Shown here: positions 15,444-24,464 of the stretch, one piece after another
Layout of the letters: each line of letters opens with the position of its first letter
Position numbering within the stretch: the stretch's first letter is position 1
Source: Spirochaetota bacterium
GTDB taxonomy: Bacteria > Spirochaetota > Spirochaetia > Treponematales > UBA12059
Direction of reading: 5' to 3'
Assembly (NCBI GenBank): GCA_026398615.1
Contig: JAPLSN010000024.1
Coordinates: 1-64,000 of the forward strand
DNA length: 64,000 nt
The notes under the pieces: model-generated
What the model was told of the DNA's origin: nothing
Database searches by the model: none
The model's input: only the letters and a program-made list of their open reading frames with translations
Position numbers and translations under genes: made by a program

Positions 15444-15800
15444 TCAGCGGTTGCGGCGTTCCTCGCCCTTCTGGCATTCGATGCACATGACCGCATAGGG
15501 AATGGCATTGAGCCGCTCCTGCGGGATTCTCTTGTTGCACTTCATGCAGACGCCATATCGGCCCTGCTGGATGCGGACGAGGGCCGCGTCGATCTGCCTG
15601 AGCCGCTTTATCTCCTGCGTGCCGAGGGCTTCGAGCATCTTGCGGTCTATGTCGTCGCTGGCGACGTCGGCAAAATCCTTGGGGTCCATCTCCTCGACGA
15701 TGGCCCTGAAGTCGGCGTTGGTTTCCACGAGTTTATCGAGTATCTCCCGCTTCATGCCGAGGAGCAATTCCTTCATCTTGTCGTTGATATCCTTCTCCAT
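15444..15800 (-). CDS. DksA/TraR-type zinc-finger protein
   Basis: The 118-residue protein begins with a helical region (MEKDINDKMKELLLG...) and ends with a four-cysteine zinc finger, CMKC...CIEC, with NKRIPQERLNAIPYA between the pairs as in DksA/TraR. Such proteins enter the RNA polymerase secondary channel and act with ppGpp on stringent promoters. The ATG at 15800 is preferred because GGGGGTG lies 8 bases upstream; two earlier in-frame ATGs lack a ribosome site. The acidic tip of classical DksA cannot be judged with certainty, here DPKDFADVASDDIDRK. The gene is monocistronic and convergent with the sensor kinase. Confidence 0.85.
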   Translation of the reverse strand: MEKDINDKMKELLLGMKREILDKLVETNADFRAIVEEMDPKDFADVASDDIDRKMLEALGTQEIKRLRQIDAALVRIQQGRYGVCMKCNKRIPQERLNAIPYAVMCIECQKGEERRNR

Positions 15801-16107
15801 GTCGATCACCCCCATCGGGAACATGATGCCGGCGTCCCGCCGCGCGAGATAACAGCAGTAAACAGCTCAAGGACGGCAGGAGCCTGAAAAATCGAACCGC
15901 ACAATGTCGGAAAAGCCCGAAAATGTCAATCAGCCGGTCTGCAGGCGGCCTTTCAGGCGATTTTCCCGAGTCGAGGATAAAGTCTACGCATTCCGCCTGC
16001 CCTGTCCATGATTTCAATGGTTTTTTTCGAGCCCGGATATGGGCCGTGAGTCTGGCCGATGCCTGCACGCAAGCGCTTCCGTCGGGCATGACCCGCCGCA
16101 CGGGGTA

Positions 16108-16137
16108 TTGACGCTTTTTTTGCGCTCGTGCTAACGT
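16108..16137 (+). promoter_or_regulatory. Strong promoter-like element in a 750-base gene-free stretch
   Basis: TTGACG (16108-16113), 18-base spacer, TAACGT (16132-16137) with an extended -10 TG at 16129-16130. It lies upstream of an 18-codon ORF and, 400 bases further, the ABC exporter operon. The rest of 15801-16549 shows no convincing gene. Confidence 0.5.
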
Positions 16138-16168
16138 GAGCGATCATTTCGAATCCGAGGAGGAGTCC

Positions 16169-16225
16169 ATGATAATGACCAGTGCGAGCGTCGGCGTCCG
16201 GCTTCTCCCGGCGAAAACCCGCTGA
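16169..16225 (+). CDS. 18-codon ORF, possible leader peptide
   Basis: GAGGAGGAG is placed 5-8 bases before an ATG that opens MIMTSASVGVRLLPAKTR and a TGA. Promoter, ribosome site and start are all in good register, about 30 bases downstream of the promoter at 16108. It may be a leader peptide controlling the ABC exporter genes at 16550, or the intact 5' end of a gene lost by decay. No run of regulatory codons (for example for one amino acid) is seen. Confidence 0.35.
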   Translation: MIMTSASVGVRLLPAKTR

Positions 16226-16549
16226 CGGGGCGAACAGCCGCTTCGCGGTTCACGTCCCTTTCGTCCGCGCGTCCTTCACCGGGCTGAAGAACCTTCCAGG
16301 CGGAAGGACGCCAACACCCCACACCCACGAATACAGGATCGGAGAACGACCCGGACCGAAAGGATCCGGCGGCGTTCGTTCATCACAGCGTCGGAATGAC
16401 GAGTCACGGCGAAAGATCCGCGAAACGGCATCGCGGCCGCGGCGAGAGGGCCTGTGCTTCGGGTTCGAAGCATCCCGGCCTCCCCGCGGCCGCCTCCGGA
16501 TCGCGGACCGTCGTGCTCCGCGCGGGCGCTGCCGGCAACATGGTGCACC

Positions 16550-18373
16550 ATGAAAAGAAAACCTTTCCGGATGCTCTTCGACTGCATGCGCGGTTCGAAG
16601 CTCCTCTTCCTCGGCTCGATCGTATCGATCGCGGCCGCGGCCGCGCTATCGCTTGCGGATCCCCTCATCATCCGCTTCGCCATCGACTCGGTCGTCGGCG
16701 GCAGGCCGCCGGACGCACCGGTCTGGATCCTCGCCCTGGTCGACCGCTCGGGCGGCCTGGGTCCCGTCGCCCGGAACCTGTGGCTCTGTGCCGTGGCCTT
16801 CACGGGCGTCGGGGCGCTCCAGGCACTGTTCATGTTCTTCAGGGGGACGTTCGCCGCGGTGGCCGCGGAGCGCTCGATCAAGGTCATGCGCGACCGGCTC
16901 TTCGCGAAAATCGTCGATCTCCCCTTTTCGTACTTCGGGGACGCGAATTCCGGGGACCTGGTCCAGCGCTGCTCGAGCGACGTCGACACGGTCCGCAAAT
17001 TCCTCTCGACGCAATTCGTCGATATCGGCCGCGCCGTCGCCCTGCTCGCCTTCACGGCCGTGGCGATGTCCCTCGTCGATCCTTACATGACGAAGGTCGC
17101 CCTGCCGATCATCCCCGCCATCCTCGTTTTCTCCTACGTCTTCTTCCTGAAGATACAGGCCGCCTTCACGCTGTCCGACGAAGCCGAGGGCGCGATGTCG
17201 CAGACGCTCCAGGAGAACCTCCAGGGCGTCAGGGTGGTCAGGGCTTTTGCGCGCGCCGACTGGGAGCGCGCGCGTTTCGACGAACGGAACCGGCATTACT
17301 CCCGTGTCACGACGAGGCTCATCATGCTCTTCGGCTGGTACTGGGGAATCTCGATCTGGCTCTGCCTGGCGCAGACGGGCGTGGTTCTCGCGGTGGGCGG
17401 GTGGCGCGCCTCGAACGGGCTCCTCTCCGTCGGGACCTTCGTCGTCTTCTTCGCCTACATCGGCAGGCTCATGTGGCCGGTCAGGCAGCTCGGCCGCACC
17501 CTCACCGAGCTCGGCAAGACCACCGTGTCGCTCAAGCGCCTGGCAGAAGTCCTCGACGAAGACGACGAGTACGGCGACGACGGCGCATCGGAATCGTCGG
17601 GGCCGGGGCTCGTGGAGTTCGACCGGGTTTCCTTCGCCTACGGTGCTGGTTGCCCGGTGCTCGAAAACCTGTCCTTTTCGATCGCCCCGGGGGAAACCGT
17701 GGCCGTCCTCGGACGGACCGGGTCGGGCAAGAGCACCCTCGCCCAGCTCCTCGTCCGGCTCGTCGAACCGGTCTCGGGTTCGGTCCGGATCGACGGCGTC
17801 GACATCCGGAGCATTTCGAAGCGCTCCCTGAGGAAGCGGGTCGGGCTCGTCCTCCAGGAGCCTTTCCTGTTCTCGAAAAGCTTCCGCGACAACGTTGCCC
17901 TCGGGGTCCCGGGCGGTGCGGGCGACGCGGAACTCGGGCATATCGCAGCGATCTCGGGGCTCTCCGGGACAGTCGCCGGTTTCGAGAAAGGTTGGGCGAC
18001 CCCGGTCGGCGAGGAGGGCGTGACCCTTTCGGGCGGCCAGCGCCAGCGTGCGTCCATCGCGCGGACGCTCCTCCGGAAGCCCGACATACTCGTACTCGAC
18101 GACTCGCTGTCCGCGGTGGACACCGGGACCGACGCGGCCATCCGCGAAGCCTTGAGGCGGGAACGCGGCGGCGTGACGACGCTCATCGTCTCGCACCGTA
18201 TCACGACGCTCGCGGGGGCGGACCGCATCGTGGTGCTCGAAAACGGCAGGGTGTCCGACTCGGGGACCCACGCCGAACTCTCTTCGCGCCCCGGGCTCTA
18301 CCGCAGGATCTGGGAGATACAGGCCGGGCTCGAACCGGAAAGCGCCCCGGCGGGCCACGTCGGCAGCGCATAG
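16550..18373 (+). CDS. Heterodimeric ABC exporter, subunit with non-canonical Walker B
   Basis: The 607-residue half-transporter has a six-helix membrane domain (about 1-320) and a C-terminal ATPase. Walker A is GRTGSGKST, the signature is LSGGQRQR, and Walker B is ILVLDDSLSAVD, where Asp replaces the catalytic Glu. That is the pattern of the degenerate-site subunit in heterodimers such as TM287/288. The frame is open further upstream, but the ATG at 16550 begins the recognisable protein (MKRKPFRML). It precedes the partner gene by 32 bases. Substrates of such exporters range from lipids to drugs; here unknown. Confidence 0.9.
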   Translation: MKRKPFRMLFDCMRGSKLLFLGSIVSIAAAAALSLADPLIIRFAIDSVVGGRPPDAPVWILALVDRSGGLGPVARNLWLCAVAFTGVGALQALFMFFRGTFAAVAAERSIKVMRDRLFAKIVDLPFSYFGDANSGDLVQRCSSDVDTVRKFLSTQFVDIGRAVALLAFTAVAMSLVDPYMTKVALPIIPAILVFSYVFFLKIQAAFTLSDEAEGAMSQTLQENLQGVRVVRAFARADWERARFDERNRHYSRVTTRLIMLFGWYWGISIWLCLAQTGVVLAVGGWRASNGLLSVGTFVVFFAYIGRLMWPVRQLGRTLTELGKTTVSLKRLAEVLDEDDEYGDDGASESSGPGLVEFDRVSFAYGAGCPVLENLSFSIAPGETVAVLGRTGSGKSTLAQLLVRLVEPVSGSVRIDGVDIRSISKRSLRKRVGLVLQEPFLFSKSFRDNVALGVPGGAGDAELGHIAAISGLSGTVAGFEKGWATPVGEEGVTLSGGQRQRASIARTLLRKPDILVLDDSLSAVDTGTDAAIREALRRERGGVTTLIVSHRITTLAGADRIVVLENGRVSDSGTHAELSSRPGLYRRIWEIQAGLEPESAPAGHVGSA

Positions 18374-18405
18374 AGAAACAGAGCCGCAGGAGGGCTTGAA
18401 ACGAT

Positions 18406-20244
18406 ATGGAAGAAACAGATTACCGTCAACCATTCAAGATGAAGACCTGGCTCACGCTCCTCGAATTCGCGAAGCCCTACCGCTCCCTGTTCTGGATCGT
18501 GGGCGCGCTCATGATCCTCGTGGCGGGGGTGGACGCCGCCTGGCCCTTCGTGACGGGCTGGATCGTCGACGAGATCATCATCGCCGGGCGGAGCGGACTC
18601 ATGACGCCGTTCGTCGCGTTCTTCTTCGCGCTCATGACGGTTCAGGCCGTCGTCATCCGGCTCTTCATCGGGTTGGCGGGCAGGATCGAGATGGGGATGA
18701 ACTACGCGATCCGCCGCGCGGCCTTCGACAAGCTGCAGGAACTGGAATTATCGTATTTCGACCGGACGAGCGCCGGCTGGATCATGGCCCGCGTCACGAG
18801 CGACACCGGCAGGCTCGCCGACCTGATAGCATGGGGCCTCGTGGACATGGTGTGGGGCTTCTCGATGATGACGGGAATGGGCATCCTCATGTTCATCCGC
18901 GACTGGAAGCTCGCCCTGGTCACGCTCGTCGTCCTGCCGCCGCTCCTGGCCGTGTCCGTCGTCGTCGAGCGGGCGCTCATGGAGCGTTCAAGGGAGGTGC
19001 GGAAGCACAACTCCAGGCTGACCGCCTCGTATTCCGAGGGCATCCGCGGCGCGAGGACGCTCAAGACCATCGCGGCCGAAGGACTGGCCAAGTCCGAGTT
19101 TTGCGCGTTGAGCGACACCATGCGGCGCGCCTCCACGCGCCAGGCAAGGCTCTCGGCGTTCTACCTGCCCGTCGTCATCGCGCTCGGCTACGTCGGCACT
19201 TCGATGGCCCTCTGGAAAGGCGGCGAAGCGGCGCTCTCGGGCGTCCTGACGGTAGGCACCCTCGTCGCGTTCGTGTTCAGCGCCCTGGAGTTCTTCGACC
19301 CGGTGACGGACCTGGCGCGCATCATGGCCGACGTGCAGTACGCGCAGGCCTCGGCCGAACGGGTAGTCTCCCTCCTCTCGACCGAACCGGCGATCAGGGA
19401 CTCCGAGGCGGCGAGAACCGTCGCGGCGGGATACGCCGGCAAGCCGGTGCCCAAGCTCTCTGGCAGGGTGACCTTCGAGAACGTTTCGTTCTCGTACGTG
19501 AACGGGCAGGACGTGCTGCGGGACTTCAGCCTGGACGTGGCGCCGGGGGAAACCATCGCGCTCGTGGGAGAGACGGGATCGGGGAAGAGCACCATCGTCA
19601 ACCTGGCATGCCGGTTCTACGAACCGGTCGCCGGGCGCATCCTCATCGACGGGACCGACTACCGGGATCTTCCCCTCTCGCTCATCCACGGCAGCCTCGG
19701 TTACGTCCTCCAGCAACCCTACCTCTTCGGGGGCACGATACGGGAGAACATCCGGTATGGCCGCCTCCAGGCCACCGACGCCGAAGTCGAGGAAGCATCC
19801 CGCGTCGTCCACGCCCACGCTTTCATCTCGGGCCTCGAGAAGGGTTACGAAACCGAGGTGGGTGAAGGCGGAGCCCTGCTTTCCACGGGCCAGAAACAGC
19901 TCGTTTCGTTCGCCCGGGCCGTGCTGGCGGATCCCGCCATTCTCGTCCTGGACGAAGCCACGAGCTCCGTGGACACGGAGACCGAAAAGCTCATCCAGGA
20001 CGCGATCAAGCGGGTGCTCGCGGGACGGACGAGCTTCATCGTCGCGCACCGGCTCTCCACGATCGTGGACGCCCACCGCATCCTCGTCCTCCGGGACGGC
20101 GTCGTCGTCGAACAGGGGCGGCACCGGGAACTCCTCGCGAAGGGGGGTTACTACAAGGAACTCCACTCGGCGCAGTTCCTGGAGGAACGGGAGGAGGAAA
20201 TCCTCGGCCACCGCAAGGCGGCCGACGAGCTGGAAAGCGCGTGA
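18406..20244 (+). CDS. Heterodimeric ABC exporter, catalytic subunit
   Basis: The 612-residue partner also has an N-terminal six-helix exporter domain and C-terminal ATPase. Walker A is GETGSGKST and Walker B is ILVLDEATSSVD, with the catalytic Glu present, while its signature is the altered LSTGQKQ. Together with the upstream subunit this gives one complete ATP site (this Glu with the partner's LSGGQ) and one degenerate site (partner's Asp with this LSTGQ). The H-loop is seen in IVAHRLSTI. A GCAGGAGGG ribosome site lies upstream. The two genes form an operon; no regulator is adjacent. Confidence 0.92.
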   Translation: MEETDYRQPFKMKTWLTLLEFAKPYRSLFWIVGALMILVAGVDAAWPFVTGWIVDEIIIAGRSGLMTPFVAFFFALMTVQAVVIRLFIGLAGRIEMGMNYAIRRAAFDKLQELELSYFDRTSAGWIMARVTSDTGRLADLIAWGLVDMVWGFSMMTGMGILMFIRDWKLALVTLVVLPPLLAVSVVVERALMERSREVRKHNSRLTASYSEGIRGARTLKTIAAEGLAKSEFCALSDTMRRASTRQARLSAFYLPVVIALGYVGTSMALWKGGEAALSGVLTVGTLVAFVFSALEFFDPVTDLARIMADVQYAQASAERVVSLLSTEPAIRDSEAARTVAAGYAGKPVPKLSGRVTFENVSFSYVNGQDVLRDFSLDVAPGETIALVGETGSGKSTIVNLACRFYEPVAGRILIDGTDYRDLPLSLIHGSLGYVLQQPYLFGGTIRENIRYGRLQATDAEVEEASRVVHAHAFISGLEKGYETEVGEGGALLSTGQKQLVSFARAVLADPAILVLDEATSSVDTETEKLIQDAIKRVLAGRTSFIVAHRLSTIVDAHRILVLRDGVVVEQGRHRELLAKGGYYKELHSAQFLEEREEEILGHRKAADELESA

Positions 20245-20267
20245 CAAAGCCTGATCGGACCCGCGAG

Positions 20268-20296
20268 TTGACATGATTCGGCCCCGGTTGTACGAT
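20268..20296 (+). promoter_or_regulatory. Promoter of infA
   Basis: Consensus TTGACA (20268-20273), 17-base spacer, TACGAT (20291-20296), about 110 bases before the infA start, leaving a long 5' untranslated region. Confidence 0.7.
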
Positions 20297-20405
20297 GATG
20301 GCCGTTCCGAATGGATGTCCGGGCTGGCGCCGCGGGATATTCCCGGGACCCGCCTGGATGCCCGGTTCGACCGGTCGTCCGACGGCATTTCACAGAGGAG
20401 TGATC

Positions 20406-20624
20406 GTGGCCAAAGAAGAAGCGATAGAAGTTGAAGGCATCGTGCGCGAAGCCCTTCCCAACACCATGTTCCGGGTCGAGCTGCCGAACGGGCATGTCAT
20501 CCTGTCGCACCTTTCCGGCAAGATGCGCAAGCACTACATCAGGATCGTCCCCGGCGACAAGGTGAAGGTCGCCCTCTCCCCCTACGACCTCAACCGCGGA
20601 AGAATCATCTACCGGGAAAAATGA
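20406..20624 (+). CDS. infA: Translation initiation factor IF-1
   Basis: The 72-residue product is the standard IF-1 length and consists of one OB fold: [61 protein letters not shown]-1 binds the 30S A site and assists IF-2 and IF-3 during initiation. The GTG start follows AGAGGAG by 5-6 bases. It is not embedded in a ribosomal-protein operon as in many bacteria, but has its own promoter. Its 3' end overlaps the convergent Smr gene by 20 bases. Confidence 0.96.
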   Translation: MAKEEAIEVEGIVREALPNTMFRVELPNGHVILSHLSGKMRKHYIRIVPGDKVKVALSPYDLNRGRIIYREK

Positions 20625-21156
20625 CCGGCCGGACGAGGACCCACACGGCACCCCGTCCACCCGACGACTTGTCGGCGTACCCGCTCCGCCCGGCCAGGGG
20701 CGACCGTTCCAGGAACAGCTTGACCAGCCCAGGCAGCACCGCTTCGGATTCGGAGTGGCGCCCCTTCCCATGCACCACCAGCACCTTTACGAGTCCGTGC
20801 GCGGCCGCATCGCGGAAAAAGCGCTCGAGCGCCTCTTCGGCTTCCCGGGCGGTGAGACCGTGGAGGTCGAGCCTAGCGTCGACGGGCAAGGCTTCGATCT
20901 GCCGTTTCGTGAGCCGCTCCGGGGACTTCGACTCCCTGCCATCCTTGTCGTCCACGCCGTGCCGGTCGATCCACGCGGCAAACAAACCCGCCGTATCGGG
21001 CTTCGGGGATTTCGCTTTCGCCTCCGGCTTTCCACTCTTCCCGGGTTCCCCGGGTTTTCCGGCCTGCACCGTCCCGGAGGGCTTCCCCGGCCTGGCGCTT
21101 CCCCTGGCCGACATGAGTTTTTCCCATTCCTCGTAGATTTTCCCGAAGTCGCTCAT
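20605..21156 (-). CDS. Smr-domain protein
   Basis: The 183-residue protein has a low-complexity Gly/Lys/Pro-rich linker (about 18-52; [12 protein letters not shown]) followed by an Smr domain (about 90-180): [31 protein letters not shown] and the closing strand GAVWVLVRP. The LDLHG and HGKG motifs are those of the MutS2 C-terminal endonuclease domain; stand-alone Smr proteins act as nucleases on DNA or stalled-ribosome mRNA. No MutS part is attached. It is the most upstream-lying neighbour of the Bat operon on the same strand, 4 bases after the BatD-like stop, so it could be cotranscribed with it. Confidence 0.85.
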   Translation of the reverse strand: MSDFGKIYEEWEKLMSARGSARPGKPSGTVQAGKPGEPGKSGKPEAKAKSPKPDTAGLFAAWIDRHGVDDKDGRESKSPERLTKRQIEALPVDARLDLHGLTAREAEEALERFFRDAAAHGLVKVLVVHGKGRHSESEAVLPGLVKLFLERSPLAGRSGYADKSSGGRGAVWVLVRPVIFPGR

Positions 21157-21160
21157 CGCG

Positions 21161-22873
21161 TCAGTACTCCAACCCGTCGTTCCCCGGCAGCCAGCCGCGC
21201 CGTCCGTCCGGGAATCGCGCGAGCGTCCAGCCGTTCGACGACATGAGCGCCACCCCGGCGACGCCGGGGGCAAGTTCGAAGGCGACCGAGGACGAGGCGC
21301 TCGGGACCGTTCGCACCGGGCCGCCCTCCGAAACGACGAATACGCGGTTCCGTTCCCCGGTTGAAACCATGGCAGCTGCCGCCAGCGTCGCGGACAGGGC
21401 CAACGCGCGTACGGCGATTCTCACCCGGCGCCGGAGCGCCGGGGGGACGGGGATAGTCGGCCGCCTGCCCCCGGCGGCAAGCGCGGCGATTCCGGCGGCC
21501 GAAAGTGCGGCGGCAGCCGCCGCGGCCGAAACGGCCGACAGCCACCAGAACGCGGCGGGGGGCGGGAGAAGGTCGCGAGGCCTCCGGGCTTCCCCGCTCA
21601 GGCGCGCCGAGATCGCCAGCGCCTCCCGGAAACGGGAACCGGACAGTCCCATCCGTTCGGCCAGGTACAGGTCCCGGGCGCTGCCGGGCAAGTCTCCCTT
21701 CGCCCCCTCGCGCACGCCGCGTGCGGCTATGCCGGCGGCGCTGTCGGCGGGTCCGTCGGGAAAGGCGGCCGCGAGCTCCGTGAAGGCGGACCCGGCCGGG
21801 TTCGAAGACGGGGGATGACCCGAAAGCATGAAGGAGAGGCGCGGTATTCCAGCTAGGCGGATCGAGCCGGTCGCCGGATCGAGCGCGGCGAAGGGTTCGA
21901 ATACCACCGACCATTCCCCGGCTGCGGCCGCTTCGGGCGCGATGCCCGCGATGAAATCGACCGCGCCGGAGTAGCCGGAATCCGATGCCGAAAACCTGTC
22001 CCTCCGTGCCGTGACGATCGCGCCTCCGGGAAGCCTCGCGCCGTCGGGTCCGACCACCATGAAACCCGGCGGACCGAGGGATGGCAGGTTGCCCGCTCCG
22101 GAGACGGTGACGCGGAATGCGAAAGACGGATCGCGGCCTGCTGCGGCCGTGACGGCGAAACGTCCGACCGCCGGAAGGTCCGATCCGCGCGCTTTCCACG
22201 GCAGCAAAGGTATCGACGCTTCGCCGATCGCGAAAGACCTGTCCCCCGCCCTTGCGACGCTTGCGGGCAGCACGACCGTTCCCCCCGGGGCGGACGGATC
22301 CGTGACCGAGCTTGCGACGAAGGAGGCGGGACCCCTGCGCTCGATGACGAGGCCGGGTACGGTCGGCATGCGCACGGCGGCATCGTCCGGGACGCCCCGC
22401 ACGGAGAATGCGAATGCCTGCCTCGCCCAGATCGACCCGGGCGCTCCCCATGAAGCGCGCGCGCGCCGCATGGTTTCGACACCGGCGACTTCCAGGTGGA
22501 CGGGACCGGCGCTCCCCGACTTTCCCGCGGATTCGACGATCCACGGACCTAGCAGGTACGACCCGGGTTCGTCGGCGACCAGGCGTACCGTCAGACGGAG
22601 GATCTCCATGAGCGCGCCCGACGCGTCGTATTTCCGTTCGGGGACGATTTTCGTCCCGACGAGTCTCAAGCCCGGCGGCAGGTCAAAGGACTCCAACACC
22701 GCGCTGGAGGCCAGGAGCCCCGCGTATCTGAGGTCGATGTCCACGCTGTTGCCGGCCGCGGGCCTGGGGGGAGAGATGACCGGGGTCAGGTCCTGGGCCG
22801 CGAGAGGAAAGGTATGGAAAGCAGCCGAGAGGGAAACGGCAAGCGCCAGGCGGGCGAGCCGTCCGTCGGCCAT
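21161..22873 (-). CDS. BatD-like membrane-anchored protein
   Basis: The 570-residue protein has a signal peptide (ending near FPLAAQ), several beta-rich Ig-like repeats, and membrane spans near the C-terminus (FWWLSAVSAAAAA and a second around residue 500). After these comes a short SH3-like tail (VVSEGGPVRTVPSASS, NGWTLARFPDGRRGWLPG). BatD proteins of Bacteroidetes and spirochaetes carry similar oxygen-tolerance/DUF domains and sit in the same operon. The ATG overlaps the stop of the upstream lipoprotein gene (ATGA). Sequence conservation in this family is low, so the name rests mainly on gene order and architecture. Confidence 0.7.
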   Translation of the reverse strand: MADGRLARLALAVSLSAAFHTFPLAAQDLTPVISPPRPAAGNSVDIDLRYAGLLASSAVLESFDLPPGLRLVGTKIVPERKYDASGALMEILRLTVRLVADEPGSYLLGPWIVESAGKSGSAGPVHLEVAGVETMRRARASWGAPGSIWARQAFAFSVRGVPDDAAVRMPTVPGLVIERRGPASFVASSVTDPSAPGGTVVLPASVARAGDRSFAIGEASIPLLPWKARGSDLPAVGRFAVTAAAGRDPSFAFRVTVSGAGNLPSLGPPGFMVVGPDGARLPGGAIVTARRDRFSASDSGYSGAVDFIAGIAPEAAAAGEWSVVFEPFAALDPATGSIRLAGIPRLSFMLSGHPPSSNPAGSAFTELAAAFPDGPADSAAGIAARGVREGAKGDLPGSARDLYLAERMGLSGSRFREALAISARLSGEARRPRDLLPPPAAFWWLSAVSAAAAAAALSAAGIAALAAGGRRPTIPVPPALRRRVRIAVRALALSATLAAAAMVSTGERNRVFVVSEGGPVRTVPSASSSVAFELAPGVAGVALMSSNGWTLARFPDGRRGWLPGNDGLEY

Positions 22874-23499
22874 CACAGGTCGTCTCCCGGTTTTTCCCCA
22901 GACGACGCCGATCCCGGCTTGTACCGTGACGACTCCAGCCGTCCGACCAGGTCCAGGAGCTCTTCTCCGCCGCCGCGCGCGGTCGAGGAGGGGGCTCTCG
23001 CTGCCGACCTGGCCTTGTCGGTCCGTCGCGCGGCTTCGCGTGCGGCCTCGAGCCCGCGCGACGCGTCGGGAGCTCCCGGCAGGTAGCGCAGGGATTCCCG
23101 GAACCGGGATTCCGCCTCGGCGTACTCGCCGCGGCCGAAGGCGATCACGCCGAGGCCGTAAGCCGCATACGAGGCGACGAGAGGGTCGGACGAATCGGCG
23201 AGCGGAGCGAACAGCTCGGACGCGGACTCTTCCTCGCCGAGCGCGGCGAAGGCCGTGGCGACGTCCAGGTCGACGATGCCGCCGTAGCGCCTGATTCCCA
23301 CGGAGAGATATCCGGTCGCGGCCTCCTGGTACCTGGCTTCCGAATATCTCGAATTGGCCATGAGGATCGACAGGGCGTCGCCGGTCTTCCCGCATCCTGA
23401 GAACGTCGCGGCGCAAGCGGCGACAGCGCAGGAAATCCGGATGATGAAGGCAAGGAAGCCCGCCTGCCGCGGGGGAACCGAATGAATCCCGCCGATCAC
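22873..23499 (-). CDS. TPR-containing lipoprotein of the Bat operon (BatC/E-like)
   Basis: The start is the GTG overlapping the upstream stop (GTGA), giving 208 residues. A lipoprotein signal (AVAACAATFSGC) precedes helical repeats: YSEARYQEAATGYLSVG, DLDVATAFAALGEEESASELF, ASYAAYGLGVIAFGRGEYAEAESRFRE. These fit two to three tetratricopeptide units. The C-terminus is charged and probably disordered. TPR lipoproteins are regular members of Bat clusters and are thought to scaffold the VWA proteins. Translationally coupled on both sides. Confidence 0.75.
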   Translation of the reverse strand: MIGGIHSVPPRQAGFLAFIIRISCAVAACAATFSGCGKTGDALSILMANSRYSEARYQEAATGYLSVGIRRYGGIVDLDVATAFAALGEEESASELFAPLADSSDPLVASYAAYGLGVIAFGRGEYAEAESRFRESLRYLPGAPDASRGLEAAREAARRTDKARSAARAPSSTARGGGEELLDLVGRLESSRYKPGSASSGEKPGDDL

Positions 23500-24464
23500 G
23501 CGAGCGCCCCCGTCGGCGAAAGGAAAAACCTGGCAGCAGCCAGCGCCGCTGCCGCCAGAAAGAACAGTCCCGAGACGTCCCTGTGCCTCCTCGGGGATAT
23601 CGAGAGGCCTCCCTTCCCGGCAGCGGCATCGATGATGTCGCACAACGCGTTCATGGCGTTCTCGGGGCGCAGCGCAGCACCCCCGGAAGCCGCCGCGGCC
23701 AGAGCGTCGGGGAAAGCCGCGGCCAGCGCGGGCCGTCCGTCGCGATCGAGCACGACGGACCCGTCCGCATCCGCGACCGGTACCCCTTTCGTTCCCCCGA
23801 ACGCCACGCCGACGACGAGGATGCCGTCCGCCCGGACCGCCGCCGCGGAGGACTGGAAAGTCCCGGCCCTGTCGTCTCCGTCGCTCAGGATGACGAGCGC
23901 GCGCAGGCCTCCCGTCCCCGTGAACGTTTTGGCCGCCGCCGCCGTTCCGGCGCCGAGGTCCGTCGAGGGTGCGGTGACGGCCGCGGGGTTCGCGAATTCG
24001 AGCGCGTCGTCGAACGCCGCCACGTCGTCCGTCATCGGCACGAGTGTCGTCGCCCCGCCCTTGGCTACCGTCAGGCTGTACCGGGAACCTGGCCTTGCCC
24101 TGATGACGAAGCGCACGAGCTCGCAAGCCGCGGCCAGCCTGTTCGGCAGGATGTCCTCCGCGAGCATCGAGTTGGAAACGTCCAGGAGGAACGCCAGCTC
24201 GGCGCCGCTGCCTTCCGAAACAGGGTATTCGTAGCCGAAGCTGGGGCCGGCGAGCCCGACCGAGGCGAGCGCTATCAAGGCCGAGCCGCACGCAGCCGAC
24301 AGCGCCGAAGCGCGCATGGCCCGGGTCCTTGCCTTCTTCCCGAGGCCGTGCGGCGCGAAACGGACGGCGAAAGCGCCCGACCTTGCGACGGTTCCGGCCG
24401 CGTGCAGGAGATACGGCAGGGCGAGCAACGCGCCGAAAAGCGCCAGCGGGCGTTCGAAGTTCAC
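23496..24464 (-). CDS. VWA-domain membrane protein (BatB-like)
   Basis: The GTG at 24464 overlaps the batA-like stop, giving 322 residues. Two N-terminal hydrophobic helices flank a short loop; a von Willebrand A domain follows with the MIDAS pattern DVSNS (about residue 96) and a later ILSDGDD. A terminal helix (LFFLAAAALAAARFFL) returns to the membrane. Metal-dependent adhesion sites bind protein partners, and BatA/BatB form a membrane complex of uncertain function linked to envelope stress. Part of a gene train in which every stop overlaps the next start. Confidence 0.85.
   Translation of the reverse strand: MNFERPLALFGALLALPYLLHAAGTVARSGAFAVRFAPHGLGKKARTRAMRASALSAACGSALIALASVGLAGPSFGYEYPVSEGSGAELAFLLDVSNSMLAEDILPNRLAAACELVRFVIRARPGSRYSLTVAKGGATTLVPMTDDVAAFDDALEFANPAAVTAPSTDLGAGTAAAAKTFTGTGGLRALVILSDGDDRAGTFQSSAAAVRADGILVVGVAFGGTKGVPVADADGSVVLDRDGRPALAAAFPDALAAAASGGAALRPENAMNALCDIIDAAAGKGGLSISPRRHRDVSGLFFLAAAALAAARFFLSPTGALA

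Noticed and set aside
16131..16328. 65-codon minus-strand ORF in the gene-free stretch
   Set aside because: No ribosome site, odd composition, and it overlaps the better-supported promoter and leader ORF.
16396..18399. Long open frame of 667 codons overlapping the ABC exporter
   Set aside because: Arg/Pro-rich shadow in another frame; all ABC motifs are in the frame starting at 16550.
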